The position numbers were made by a program, and so were the translations under genes. 8,433 nt of DNA. Source: Rubrobacteraceae bacterium. GTDB lineage: Bacteria > Actinomycetota > Rubrobacteria > Rubrobacterales > Rubrobacteraceae. The notes under the pieces are model-generated. The model did no database searches. It was not told the origin of the DNA and was given only the letters and a program-made list of their open reading frames with translations. The DNA is taken from positions 1 through 8,433 of the forward strand of contig JARDZQ010000218.1 of assembly GCA_029240775.1 (NCBI GenBank). The letters are read 5' to 3'. Shown here piece by piece: positions 1 through 6,472 of the stretch (its first letter is position 1; every line of letters begins with the position of its first letter).

Positions 1-1
1 C

Positions 2-112
2 TTCGAGAATCAGGGCGTGATGGCTCTGCTCGGTGCCGGGGCCTTCACCGTCACGAGCGAGGAGGAGCGTGCCTGCGCAATTATGCTCCAGATGGTCTCG
101 CTCACGAAGGCG
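2..112 (+). CDS. 3' tail of an unrecognised upstream gene (partial)
   Basis: The frame starting at base 2 is open from the window edge and has strong G/C bias at third codon positions until about base 112, as expected of coding sequence here. It would encode a peptide beginning FENQGVMALLGAGAF and passing through EEERACAIMLQMVSLTKA. After base 112 the bias collapses, although the frame stays formally open to 478, overlapping the next gene. If one base were missing near 107-115, translation would pass into the frame that ends at TAG 133-135, a plausible true end. I do not recognise the family. The NQGVMA stretch faintly recalls the NHG region of class II aldolases, but this is too weak to name. 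The end given is where the coding signal fades, not an observed stop. Confidence 0.3.
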
Positions 113-301
113 TCATCTCCTCTACCGTGCTATAGCCCACCCGCTGCGAGAACGGGCAGACAGGGATGTGGTACACGACCGGCGTCCGGGGCTCGTGCCC
201 GACGGCGACCCGGCTCGCGGCTTCTCTCGACGCGCAGGCTCCTCTTTACTCGATGTGGCCGTCGGAGGGTGGCAGACCGGGCCGCCGGGCTTCGCCCGAT
301 G

Positions 302-311
302 CTGCATGCAG
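302..311. repeat. 10-bp perfect palindrome, possible operator
   Basis: CTGCATGCAG reads the same on both strands. It lies about 35 bases upstream of the candidate -10 box and about 100 bases upstream of the E1-alpha start. That position would suit a regulator binding site, but a 10-bp palindrome can arise by chance and no regulator gene is adjacent. Confidence 0.2.
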
Positions 312-344
312 GATGGCCTGCGCGGGTTAGTGCGTTCGGCGGTT

Positions 345-353
345 TGCTAAGAT
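345..353 (+). promoter_or_regulatory. Candidate extended -10 promoter of the bkd operon
   Basis: TGCTAAGAT fits an extended -10 element: TG, one base, then TAAGAT, which matches TATAAT at four of six positions including the key A2 and T6. No good -35 box lies at the usual distance; the best is TTAGTG at 327-332 with a short 15-base spacer. Transcription would begin near 360, giving a leader of about 55 bases before the ATG at 415. It is the most AT-rich spot in the leader. Confidence 0.35.
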
Positions 354-402
354 TAGGAGAGGTGGAGGAGCGGTTCTGTTCCTCTGAGGGAGAGTGGAGC
401 TT

Positions 403-408
403 AGGAGG
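403..408 (+). promoter_or_regulatory. Ribosome binding site fixing the E1-alpha start
   Basis: AGGAGG, within a longer AGGAGGAGG, ends six bases before ATG 415. This favours 415 over the in-frame GTG at 394, which lies upstream of the Shine-Dalgarno and would add MELRRRS, a translation of the binding site itself. Confidence 0.8.
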
Positions 409-414
409 AGGTCT

Positions 415-1419
415 ATGGCTGTCGAAGAGACCCGGACCTGCCACGAGTCGTTGGGGCTCGACGAGGAAGACCTGCTGAAGATCTACCGCAACATGCTCCT
501 CGCTCGCAGGGTGGACGAGCGCTCCTGGATCCTCAACCGCCAGGGCAAGGCGGCGTTCGTGATCTCCTGCCAGGGGCAGGAGGGCTGCCAGGTCGGCGCC
601 GCCTACAACCTGCGCCCCGGCTACGACTACGTCTACCCTTACTACCGCGACCACGGCATCGTGATGACTTTAGGCATGACCGCCCGCGACGAGCTGCTCG
701 CGCTCCTCGGCAAGAAGGAGGACCCGAACAGCGGAGGGCGCCAGATGCCGGGCCACTTCTCGAGCCGCGAGCTGAACATCGTCACCGCCTCGGCCCCTAT
801 CGGGGTGCAGTATCCGCAGGCCGCCGGGAGCGCTCTGGCCTTCAAGATGCGCGGCGAGGACGGGGTCGTGCTCGCGTGCGGCGGGGAAGCCTCGACCAGC
901 GAGGGCGACTGGCACGAGGCGATGAACATGGCCGGCATCCACGACCTGCCCCTTATCTTCCTGATCCAGAACAACGTCTACGCGATCTCCGTCCCCGAGC
1001 CCTTGCAGGTTGCCGGCTCCATAGCGAAGCGGGCCGAGGGCTACGGCTTCCCCGGGCACCAGGTAGACGGGAACGACGTGCTCGCCGTCTACGAGGTCGC
1101 GAGGGAAGCCGTGGACCGTGCTCGCAGGGGCGAAGGTCCGACCCTCATAGAGGCCAAGACCTACCGGATGACCGCCCACTCCTCCGACGACGACGACCGC
1201 AGGTACCGCGAGCGCGAGGAGATCGAAGGGTGGCGCCAGAAGGACCCTATCGTCCGCTTCGAGAGGTACCTGATGGAGAACGGGGTCATGAGCGAGGAGA
1301 GGAAGGAGGAGATCGGGCAGCAGATAAAGGACGAGGTTGCGAAGGCTAGCGAGTACGCCGAGAACGCCCCCTTCGCCGATCCCGAGGAGGCGATGGAGCG
1401 CGTCTACGCGGAGGCTTAA
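415..1419 (+). CDS. bkdAA: Branched-chain 2-oxoacid dehydrogenase E1 component, alpha subunit
   Basis: This is the alpha subunit of the thiamine-diphosphate-dependent E1 decarboxylase (334 aa, normal family length). With E1-beta it decarboxylates 2-oxo acids of the valine/leucine/isoleucine pathway and transfers the acyl group to lipoyl-E2 in the cytoplasm. Visible landmarks are YRDHG (77-81), DPNSGGRQMPGH (103-114), and the thiamine diphosphate/Mg motif running from GGEAS (156-160) to NN (186-187), followed by YAISVP (189-194). The HSSDDDD loop (255-261) is typical of the branched-chain rather than the pyruvate class. The usual GEGS/GDG is GEAS here, a mild variation. The E1-beta ATG follows the stop by four bases, so the two subunits should be co-translated. 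A pyruvate or acetoin E1 is the main alternative; sequence cannot prove substrate range. Confidence 0.92.
   Translation: MAVEETRTCHESLGLDEEDLLKIYRNMLLARRVDERSWILNRQGKAAFVISCQGQEGCQVGAAYNLRPGYDYVYPYYRDHGIVMTLGMTARDELLALLGKKEDPNSGGRQMPGHFSSRELNIVTASAPIGVQYPQAAGSALAFKMRGEDGVVLACGGEASTSEGDWHEAMNMAGIHDLPLIFLIQNNVYAISVPEPLQVAGSIAKRAEGYGFPGHQVDGNDVLAVYEVAREAVDRARRGEGPTLIEAKTYRMTAHSSDDDDRRYREREEIEGWRQKDPIVRFERYLMENGVMSEERKEEIGQQIKDEVAKASEYAENAPFADPEEAMERVYAEA
1410..1414 (+). promoter_or_regulatory. Ribosome binding site of E1-beta
   Basis: GGAGG lies inside the last codons of E1-alpha, nine bases before ATG 1424. It selects 1424 over the upstream in-frame ATG at 1337, which would add about 29 Arg/Pro-rich residues overlapping E1-alpha. 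Confidence 0.7.
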
Positions 1420-1423
1420 AGCG

Positions 1424-2410
1424 ATGACCGAGAAGAACCTGCTGCAGGCCATCCACGACGGGCTCGCAGAGGAGATGCGCTCCGACGACACCGTCATGGT
1501 AATGGGCGAGGACGTCGGGAGGGCGGGCGGCGTCTTCAGGGTGACACAGGGGCTCCAGGAGGAGTTCGGGCCCTTCAGGGTCATGGACACGCCGCTCGCG
1601 GAGAGCCTGATCGTGGGCTCCGCTATCGGCCTCTCGGTGAACGGGATGCGCCCGGTGGCCGAGATACAGTTCGCGGACTTCATCCCGCCCGCCTTCGACC
1701 AGATCGTCAGCGAAGCAGCCCGCTTCTACTACCGCTCGAACGGCGCGTGGAACGTGCCCATAACCATCCGGGCTCCCTACGGCGTGGTGCCAGGCGGTGC
1801 GCTCTACCACTCCCAGAGCGTCGAGGCGTACTTCTGCAACACACCGGGCCTCAAGGTTGTAGCCCCGACCTTCCCCGCAGACGCAAAGGCAATGATCAAG
1901 AGCGCCATCCGCGACCCGAACCCCGTCCTCTTCTTGGAGCACAAACGGACCTACCGCCTCATAAAAGAGGATGTCCCAGACGACGACTTCGAGGTACCTC
2001 TGAGCAAGGCCAGGGTGCACCGCGAAGGGACCGACCTCACGGTGGTCTCCTACGGGCTGACGCTCTACACGGCGCTGCAGCTCGCGCAGAAGATCTCGGA
2101 CGAGGAGGGTATAGAGACCGAGGTCGTCGAGCCGCGGACGCTCTACCCACTGGACAGAGAGACGATCCTGGACTCGGTGAAGAAGACGGGCAAGATCCTC
2201 GTTATCTCGGAGGCGAACCTCACGGGCTCTGTTGCAGGGGAGATCGCGTCTATCGTGGCTCATGAGGCCTTCGAGTGGCTCGACGGGCCGGTGATGAGGC
2301 TCGGGGCGCCGGACATCCCGGCGGCGGCCTTCGCCAAGCCGATGATGGACTTCTTCGTTCCGAGCGCGGAGAAGATAGAGTCGGCGATGCTCGAGCTGGC
2401 CCGCTACTGA
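1424..2410 (+). CDS. bkdAB: Branched-chain 2-oxoacid dehydrogenase E1 component, beta subunit
   Basis: This is the beta subunit of the E1 heterotetramer (328 aa, full length for the family). It has the pyrimidine-binding transketolase domain (about 5-180) and the C-terminal transketolase domain (about 195-320). Landmarks are GEDVGRAGGVF (28-38), MDTPLAES (54-61) with the conserved Glu60 expected to contact the cofactor, ALYHSQSVEA (126-135) with conserved His129, and LFLEHKRTYRLIK (169-181). The EHKR.YRLIK stretch and the close match through the first domain resemble Bacillus-type branched-chain E1-beta more than pyruvate E1-beta. The stop TGA (2408-2410) shares its final A with the ATG of the methyltransferase gene, so translation is probably coupled. 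Active sites form at the interface with E1-alpha. Confidence 0.93.
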   Translation: MTEKNLLQAIHDGLAEEMRSDDTVMVMGEDVGRAGGVFRVTQGLQEEFGPFRVMDTPLAESLIVGSAIGLSVNGMRPVAEIQFADFIPPAFDQIVSEAARFYYRSNGAWNVPITIRAPYGVVPGGALYHSQSVEAYFCNTPGLKVVAPTFPADAKAMIKSAIRDPNPVLFLEHKRTYRLIKEDVPDDDFEVPLSKARVHREGTDLTVVSYGLTLYTALQLAQKISDEEGIETEVVEPRTLYPLDRETILDSVKKTGKILVISEANLTGSVAGEIASIVAHEAFEWLDGPVMRLGAPDIPAAAFAKPMMDFFVPSAEKIESAMLELARY

Positions 2411-3177
2411 TGGACTTCCGAGCATATAACCGGGAAGCGTGGGACCGCGAGGTCGAGCGCGGCGACCAGTGGACCGTCCCCTTCGGCCCTGACGTCATCG
2501 AGGCCGCGCGAGAGGGTCGCTGGGAGGTCCTGCTGACCGAGGCCAAGCCGGTCCCGCGTGACTGGTTCCCCGATCTTAGAGGGGCGGATGTCTTGTGTCT
2601 CGCCTCTGGTGGCGGGCAGCAGGGGCCGGTCCTCGCGGCGGCGGGCGCGAACGTCACCGTGCTTGACAACTCGCCCGGCCAGCTCGGCCAGGACCGGCTC
2701 GTCGCCCAGCGCGAGGGGCTGGATCTGGAGACGGTCCAGGGCGATATGGCCGACCTCTCGCGGTTCGCCGACGAGAGCTTCGACCTCGTCTTCCACCCCG
2801 TCGCCAACCTCTTCGTGCCGGAGGTACGCCCGGTCTGGGCCGAGGCCTACCGCGTGCTGCGCTGTGGGGGCGTTCTGCTGGCCGGGTTCCTCAATCCCGC
2901 GGTCTATATCTTCGATCTGGAGCTGGTGGACAACACTGGAGAAGTCCGGGTGAGGTACTCGTTGCCCTACGCCGACGCGACGAGCAAGAGCGAGGAGGAG
3001 GCGAGGCGGCAAATCGAGCGTGGGGACCCCCTCGAGTTCAGCCACACGCTGGAGGACCAGATCGGGGGTCAGATCGACGCGGGGTTCGTGATCGCCGGCT
3101 TCTACGAGGACCGCCACCGCGACGACCCGATCGCGGCCCATATGCCCACCTACATCGCCACGCGGGCGATCAAGTAA
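2410..3177 (+). CDS. Class I SAM-dependent methyltransferase inserted in the bkd operon
   Basis: The 255-aa protein has a Rossmann-fold methyltransferase core. Motif I is VLCLASGGGQQG (61-72), a glycine-rich loop with LASGGG in place of the common xExGxGxG. The acidic end of strand 2 is LDNS (85-88, Asp86). QGDMADL (110-116) supplies the usual Asp near the adenine, and FDLVFHPVANLF (124-135) is the post-motif strand. An Arg/Glu-rich helical part and a C-terminal strand region (about 178-255) may form the substrate cap. ATG 2410 overlaps the E1-beta stop as TGATG with no strong Shine-Dalgarno, pointing to translational coupling. The longer in-frame start at 2275 would run through E1-beta in another frame and is unlikely. 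The methyl acceptor is unknown; neither a protein nor a small-molecule substrate can be chosen from sequence. It is not a canonical part of the dehydrogenase complex. Confidence 0.82.
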   Translation: MDFRAYNREAWDREVERGDQWTVPFGPDVIEAAREGRWEVLLTEAKPVPRDWFPDLRGADVLCLASGGGQQGPVLAAAGANVTVLDNSPGQLGQDRLVAQREGLDLETVQGDMADLSRFADESFDLVFHPVANLFVPEVRPVWAEAYRVLRCGGVLLAGFLNPAVYIFDLELVDNTGEVRVRYSLPYADATSKSEEEARRQIERGDPLEFSHTLEDQIGGQIDAGFVIAGFYEDRHRDDPIAAHMPTYIATRAIK

Positions 3178-3182
3178 GGAGG
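3176..3182 (+). promoter_or_regulatory. Ribosome binding site of the E2 gene
   Basis: AAGGAGG overlaps the methyltransferase TAA stop and lies four bases before GTG 3187. The spacing is short but acceptable. It supports the GTG, whose product starts with the family-typical (M)ATPVTMPQLGES, over the internal ATG at 3205. Confidence 0.6.
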
Positions 3183-3186
3183 AGAG

Positions 3187-3606
3187 GTGGCGACACCCGT
3201 AACGATGCCCCAACTCGGGGAGAGCGTGACGGAGGGAACTATAACCCGCTGGCTGAAGGCTGAGGGCGACGAGGTCTCACTGGACGAGCCCCTCGCTGAG
3301 GTGGACACGGACAAGGTGAACGCCGAGCTCCCCTCGCCGGTGGCCGGCACGATCGAGAAGCTTCTCGTCTCGGAAGGAACCACCGTTGACGTCGGCACCG
3401 AGATAGTGCTGGTCGCAACGGACGCCGGGGAGTCCCCGGAGCCCCAGCCCCGCGAGGACGTGGCAGACGAGGCCCTCACCGAGGAGCGGTGGAGGACGCC
3501 GAGACGCTGCGGCTGCAGCGGTCCTCGCCGGTCGTCCGTCGGCTCGCCGCCGAGCATGACGTGGACATCTCGGAGATCTCCGGCACCGGCACCGGCGGCC
3601 GGGTGA
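3187..3606 (+). CDS. bkdB: E2 acyltransferase, N-terminal lipoyl-domain part (frameshifted)
   Basis: This is the first part of the dihydrolipoamide acyltransferase (E2) core subunit, which carries acyl groups from E1 to CoA on a swinging lipoyl arm. Residues 1-77 form one biotinyl/lipoyl domain: MPQLGESVTEGTI (7-19) and the lipoylation motif EVDTDKVNAEL (38-48) with Lys43. An acidic linker (about 80-100) ends at LTEE (97-100). After residue 100 this frame gives an Arg/Pro/Ser-rich tail (RWRTPRRCGCSG) unrelated to E2 and stops at 3604-3606. The E2 sequence resumes in another frame from 3489. As written, the gene yields a free lipoyl domain with a junk tail of about 39 residues. One extra G in the GG at 3488-3489 would restore a single E2 of about 408 aa. 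Confidence 0.8.
   Translation: MATPVTMPQLGESVTEGTITRWLKAEGDEVSLDEPLAEVDTDKVNAELPSPVAGTIEKLLVSEGTTVDVGTEIVLVATDAGESPEPQPREDVADEALTEERWRTPRRCGCSGPRRSSVGSPPSMTWTSRRSPAPAPAAG
3481..3491 (+). other. Frameshift site within the E2 gene
   Basis: The sequence gaggagcggtg is where E2 identity moves from the frame of 3187 to the frame of 3489. The downstream frame is the one reached if a single base has been lost. Restoring cGGGtg gives EERVEDAETLRLQRSS, a smooth linker into the E3-binding domain. No X XXY YYZ slippery heptamer is present, so an indel (real or sequencing) is more likely than programmed frameshifting. Confidence 0.75.
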
Positions 3607-4412
3607 CGAAGAAGGATATCGAGAGCTTTATCGAGGAGCGCGAGGCCGCTCCGGCGGTCGCCGCGAGGGCGGAGGCTCCCGTGGCGCAACCCGAGCGAGC
3701 GGTGGTCCACGACGGCGACGAGGTTCTGGAGCTCACGAGCATCAGGCGGGCCATCGCCAACCGCATGGCGCAGAGCAAGGCCGAGATACCGCACGCCTGG
3801 ACGCTCGTCGAGGTGGACATGACGGGGCTCGCGGCGCTGCGCGAGAAGGAGAAGTCAGCCTTTGCGGAGCGAGAGGGCATAAAATTGACCTACCTCCCGT
3901 TTATCGTCAAGGCCGCCGTGGCGGCTCTCAAGGAGCAGCCGGTTCTCAACTCCGTGTGGGACGGGGACAGGATCGTCCTGAGAAAGCAGATAAACGTCGG
4001 GATCGCGGTAGATCTGGAAGAAGGAGCCCTCGTAGTCCCCGTGATCCGCAACGCCGACGAGCTCAACATCGTCGGCCTCGCCCGCAGGATAGACGATGTG
4101 GTGAAGCGGGCCAGGAACAAGCAACTCGGCACTGAGGACATATCGGGGGGCACCTTCACCGTGAACAACCCCGGCGCCCTAGGTAGCGTCGCCTCCACCC
4201 CGATCATCAACCACCCGCAGGCGGCCATTTTGCAGGCCGAGGCTGTCGTCAAGCGGCCCGTCGTCATGGACGACGCCATAGCAATCCGGAGCATCATGAA
4301 TCTGGAGGTCTCCTTCGACCACCGCATCTTGGATGGCGGCGTCGCTTTGCGCTTCCTCAACGCGGTCAAAGGGCGGCTCGAAGCTTACGGTCCCGACAGC
4401 GGCATCGGGTAA
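3489..4412 (+). CDS. bkdB: E2 acyltransferase, E3-binding and catalytic domains (frameshifted)
   Basis: This is the second part of the E2 subunit (307 codons from GTG 3489). Residues 12-48 are the peripheral subunit-binding domain that docks E1/E3 (RSSPVVRRLAAEHDVDI, then GTGTGGRVTKKDI). A short Ala/Pro linker follows (about 52-72). The 2-oxoacid dehydrogenase acyltransferase domain spans about 80-307: IRRAIANRMAQSK (85-97), FTVNNPGALGS (223-233), STPIINHPQAAIL (236-248) and the active-site motif SFDHRILDGG (275-284) with His278 and Asp282. The catalytic part is complete and shows no decay. GTG 3489 is the first possible start in this frame, with GAGGAG only two bases upstream, too close for a good ribosome binding site. 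It should probably be read as one protein with the lipoyl part. The M20 gene begins three bases after the stop. Confidence 0.85.
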   Translation: MEDAETLRLQRSSPVVRRLAAEHDVDISEISGTGTGGRVTKKDIESFIEEREAAPAVAARAEAPVAQPERAVVHDGDEVLELTSIRRAIANRMAQSKAEIPHAWTLVEVDMTGLAALREKEKSAFAEREGIKLTYLPFIVKAAVAALKEQPVLNSVWDGDRIVLRKQINVGIAVDLEEGALVVPVIRNADELNIVGLARRIDDVVKRARNKQLGTEDISGGTFTVNNPGALGSVASTPIINHPQAAILQAEAVVKRPVVMDDAIAIRSIMNLEVSFDHRILDGGVALRFLNAVKGRLEAYGPDSGIG

Positions 4413-4415
4413 GTC

Positions 4416-5690
4416 TTGAACGAAGGCCGCGCCGAGCCGCCAGCAGATCCCGGATTCGAGAAGCTCCTGGAGGCGGTGCTGCGACGTATCGACCGCGAGG
4501 ACCTGGCGCGCCTGGTGCAGGACCTCATCCGCATCCCGAGCGTCTACCGCCCCGAGGAAGCCGAAGGCAACGAGGCTCGCGCCGCCCGGTTTCTCACGGA
4601 CTACCTCGAGCGCGAGGGTTTCGAGGTGAACGTGGAGGCGGTCGCGCCGGGGCGCCCGAACGTGTGGGCGGCGTGGGAGGGGGAGAGGCCGGGGAAGACT
4701 CTGCTCTTCGAGGCTCACACGGATGTCGTGACCGAGGGGCGGGCGGAGGACTGGGAGCATCCGCCGTTCGGGGCGGAGCGGGCCGGGGAGAGGATCTACG
4801 GCCGCGGCGCGTGCGACACGAAGGGGAACCTGGCGGCGGCGGTCTTGGCTGTAAAGGCGATCAAGGACTCGGGAGTTCCGTTTCCCGGTAAACTCACCCT
4901 CTGCCATCCGGTGGACGAGGAGGGGATGATGGCCGGGATCAAAGCCTTCATCGAGCATGGGCACGCCGAAGGGGTGGACGGGGCCGTTATCTGCGAGCCG
5001 GAGGAGAACCAGCTCTGCGTAAGGCAGAAGGGAGCTCTACGGGTCGAGGTCACGTTCCGCGGAAGGATGGCGCACGGGGCGATGCCCCAGAGCGGCGTGA
5101 ACCCCGTCACGCGGGCTGCGCGCTTCGTCGTCGCGGTCGAGGAGCTGGAGAGGGAGGAGGTAGAGCGTCACGGCGAGGACCCGTTTCTCGGCGTCCCGAG
5201 CCTCACGCCGACCATCCTCATGGGCCCCGACTTCGGAGAGCCCCAGATCAACGTGATCCCCGCGAGCGCCTACGTCGCCCTGGATATCCGCACGGTCCCG
5301 AGCCAGTCACACGAAGAGCTCGTCCGGCGTCTCGAGGAGTGCCTCAAGGAGCTGGGGTCCGAGGACCCTGACTTCGACGCGAGGCTGGAGGTGATCGAGG
5401 AGCGCCCGCCGACGGAGACCCCGATGGAGAACCCGCTGGTGCGCGCCATGGCCGCGGCGCACCGGTACCTCACCGGGGAGGAGCCGCGGTACAACGGTGT
5501 GCCCGGCGCGACGGACGGGACTTACTTGAGCACGTGGGCTGGCGTTCCCATCGTCACGACGGGGGCTGGGGAACGTGAGATCCCGCACCACGCGGACGAG
5601 TGGGTCAGCGTGGAGGAGCTACTGACCACCTGCAAGCTCTACGCGACGACCGCCATGTACTACTGCTACGGAGAGGATGCGCATGTTTGA
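4416..5690 (+). CDS. M20-family zinc metallopeptidase / deacylase (ArgE/DapE-like)
   Basis: The 424-aa cytosolic protein belongs to the M20 di-metal hydrolases, which include acetylornithine deacetylase, succinyl-diaminopimelate desuccinylase and carboxypeptidase G2. Expected ligands are present: EAHTDVV (99-105; His101, Asp103), GRGACDTKG (129-137; bridging Asp134), DEEG (167-170; Glu168 catalytic, Glu169 metal), CEPEE (193-197; Glu194) and PHHADEW (390-396; His391). The region about 205-320 is the lid/dimerisation domain (KGALRVEVTFRG; MAHGAMPQSGVNP). GATDGTYLS (364-372) is the conserved C-terminal loop. The start is uncertain: TTG 4416 lies three bases after the E2 stop with only a weak Shine-Dalgarno, and GTG 4476 (residue 21) is an in-frame alternative. 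The substrate, an N-acyl amino acid or peptide-like amide, cannot be fixed. Its place behind E2 suggests metabolic linkage but no known BCKDH role. Confidence 0.85.
   Translation: MNEGRAEPPADPGFEKLLEAVLRRIDREDLARLVQDLIRIPSVYRPEEAEGNEARAARFLTDYLEREGFEVNVEAVAPGRPNVWAAWEGERPGKTLLFEAHTDVVTEGRAEDWEHPPFGAERAGERIYGRGACDTKGNLAAAVLAVKAIKDSGVPFPGKLTLCHPVDEEGMMAGIKAFIEHGHAEGVDGAVICEPEENQLCVRQKGALRVEVTFRGRMAHGAMPQSGVNPVTRAARFVVAVEELEREEVERHGEDPFLGVPSLTPTILMGPDFGEPQINVIPASAYVALDIRTVPSQSHEELVRRLEECLKELGSEDPDFDARLEVIEERPPTETPMENPLVRAMAAAHRYLTGEEPRYNGVPGATDGTYLSTWAGVPIVTTGAGEREIPHHADEWVSVEELLTTCKLYATTAMYYCYGEDAHV
5670..5676 (+). promoter_or_regulatory. Ribosome binding site choosing the SDR start
   Basis: GGAGAGG directly abuts ATG 5677 and lies six bases before ATG 5683, so 5683 is the better start. 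It sits inside the 3' end of the M20 gene. Confidence 0.6.
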
Positions 5691-6465
5691 CTACCGCTCG
5701 ATGTTCGACCTCACAGGCAAGAAAGCGCTCGTGGTGGGCGCGGGCCGGGGGATAGGGGAGGCGGGAGCGCACGCCCTCGCGGCCTTCGGGGCCATCGTCT
5801 TCTGCGCCGACGCCGACGCCGAGGCCGCAGAGAGCACCGCCGAGGAGGCCCGCTCTCAGGGGTGGAAGGCTGAGGCGGTCGAGCTCGATATGCTCGACCC
5901 CGAGAGCGTGCGCGCCGCAGCGGAGCGCGTGGGTACGCCCGACGTGCTCGTCAGCACGCCGAGCATCAACGTCAGGAAGCCGCTCCTGAAATACACCGAC
6001 GAGGAGTTCGACCGGGTCGTGGATTTGAACCTGAAAGGGACTTTTCGTCTGGTCCGGGAGTTCGGGCCCGAGATGGTCGGGCGCGGGTCGGGGAGCATCA
6101 TCGCCTTCTCGAGCATCCGGGCTCAGGTCGTCGAGCCGGGGCAGGGGGTGTACGCGGCGACCAAGTCCGGGACCGTGCAGATGCTCCGCGCTCTGGCGGC
6201 CGAGCTCGGACCAAGAGGCGTGCGGGTCAACACCATAGCGCCGGGCGTGGTCGAGACGCCGCTGACGGCCCAGATCAAGGAGGACCCGGACTGGTGGAAC
6301 TCCTACGCGCGGAAGTCCATCCTCGGGCGCTGGGCCAGGCCGCACGAGATGGCCGGCATGATCGTCTACCTCGCCTCGGACGCCAGCTCCTACGTCACCG
6401 GCGCCTTCATGCTCGTGGACGGTGGCTGGACGGCGGCCGACGGGCGCTTCACCCCGCCTTTGTAG
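5683..6465 (+). CDS. Short-chain dehydrogenase/reductase (classical SDR)
   Basis: The 260-aa protein has the usual classical SDR length and fold. The nucleotide-binding loop is VGAGRGIGEA (18-27). An Asp at the end of strand 2 (CADAD, Asp43) suggests NAD(H) rather than NADP(H). Asn116 lies in VDLNLKG (113-119). The catalytic Ser144 (FSSI) and Tyr157-x3-Lys161 (VYAATKSG) are in place with the right spacing. RVNTIAPGVVETP (181-193) and the C-terminal SSYVTGAFMLVDGGW (235-249) are typical. The usual NNAG motif after strand 4 is replaced by STPSIN (91-96). It overlaps the end of the M20 gene by eight bases and is the last gene of the operon. The substrate is unknown; 3-oxoacyl reductase or sugar/polyol dehydrogenase annotations would be guesses. 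Confidence 0.88.
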   Translation: MFDYRSMFDLTGKKALVVGAGRGIGEAGAHALAAFGAIVFCADADAEAAESTAEEARSQGWKAEAVELDMLDPESVRAAAERVGTPDVLVSTPSINVRKPLLKYTDEEFDRVVDLNLKGTFRLVREFGPEMVGRGSGSIIAFSSIRAQVVEPGQGVYAATKSGTVQMLRALAAELGPRGVRVNTIAPGVVETPLTAQIKEDPDWWNSYARKSILGRWARPHEMAGMIVYLASDASSYVTGAFMLVDGGWTAADGRFTPPL

Positions 6466-6472
6466 GCGGTTT
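6454..6472 (+). terminator. Weak candidate terminator at the end of the bkd operon
   Basis: CCGCC (6454-6458) can pair with GGCGG (6465-6469) around a six-base loop, followed by TTT. The SDR stop codon lies in and next to the loop. The stem is short, the T tract has only three bases, and it runs into the next promoter's -35 box, so read-through is likely. Confidence 0.3.

Larger units (their letters stand above)
136..414 (+). other. Leader / intergenic region before the dehydrogenase operon
   Basis: About 280 bases have no reading frame that looks coding. Frames open here give Arg/Pro-rich, low-plausibility proteins, and G/C at third positions is not raised in any frame. The stretch holds a CGGGC-TTC-GCCCG hairpin (286-298), the perfect palindrome CTGCATGCAG (302-311), a possible extended -10 promoter (345-353) and the ribosome binding site of the E1-alpha gene. 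No riboswitch class was recognised. Confidence 0.5.

Noticed and set aside
189..200. GGGC-TCGT-GCCC hairpin as a terminator of the upstream gene
   Set aside because: The stem has only four base pairs and no T tract follows.
394..414. GTG 394 as the E1-alpha start
   Set aside because: It would translate the AGGAGG binding site itself; ATG 415 has ideal spacing.
136..414. Riboswitch or tRNA in the leader
   Set aside because: No conserved cofactor-riboswitch core or cloverleaf could be found by eye.
17..478. A 153-codon plus-strand frame spanning the leader and the start of E1-alpha
   Set aside because: Only its first ~95 bases look coding; the rest is Arg/Pro-rich and overlaps E1-alpha in another frame.
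670..2425. Long minus-strand open frames opposite E1-alpha and E1-beta (670-1683, 1346-2425)
   Set aside because: They are mirror frames of strongly supported plus-strand genes in GC-rich DNA and show no recognisable domains.
3481..3495. Programmed -1 frameshifting in E2
   Set aside because: No X XXY YYZ slippery sequence is visible, so an indel is the simpler reading.
415..4412. Pyruvate dehydrogenase complex
   Set aside because: The HSSDDDD loop and GGRQMPGH in E1-alpha and EHKR.YRLIK in E1-beta fit the branched-chain class better, although substrate range cannot be excluded from sequence.
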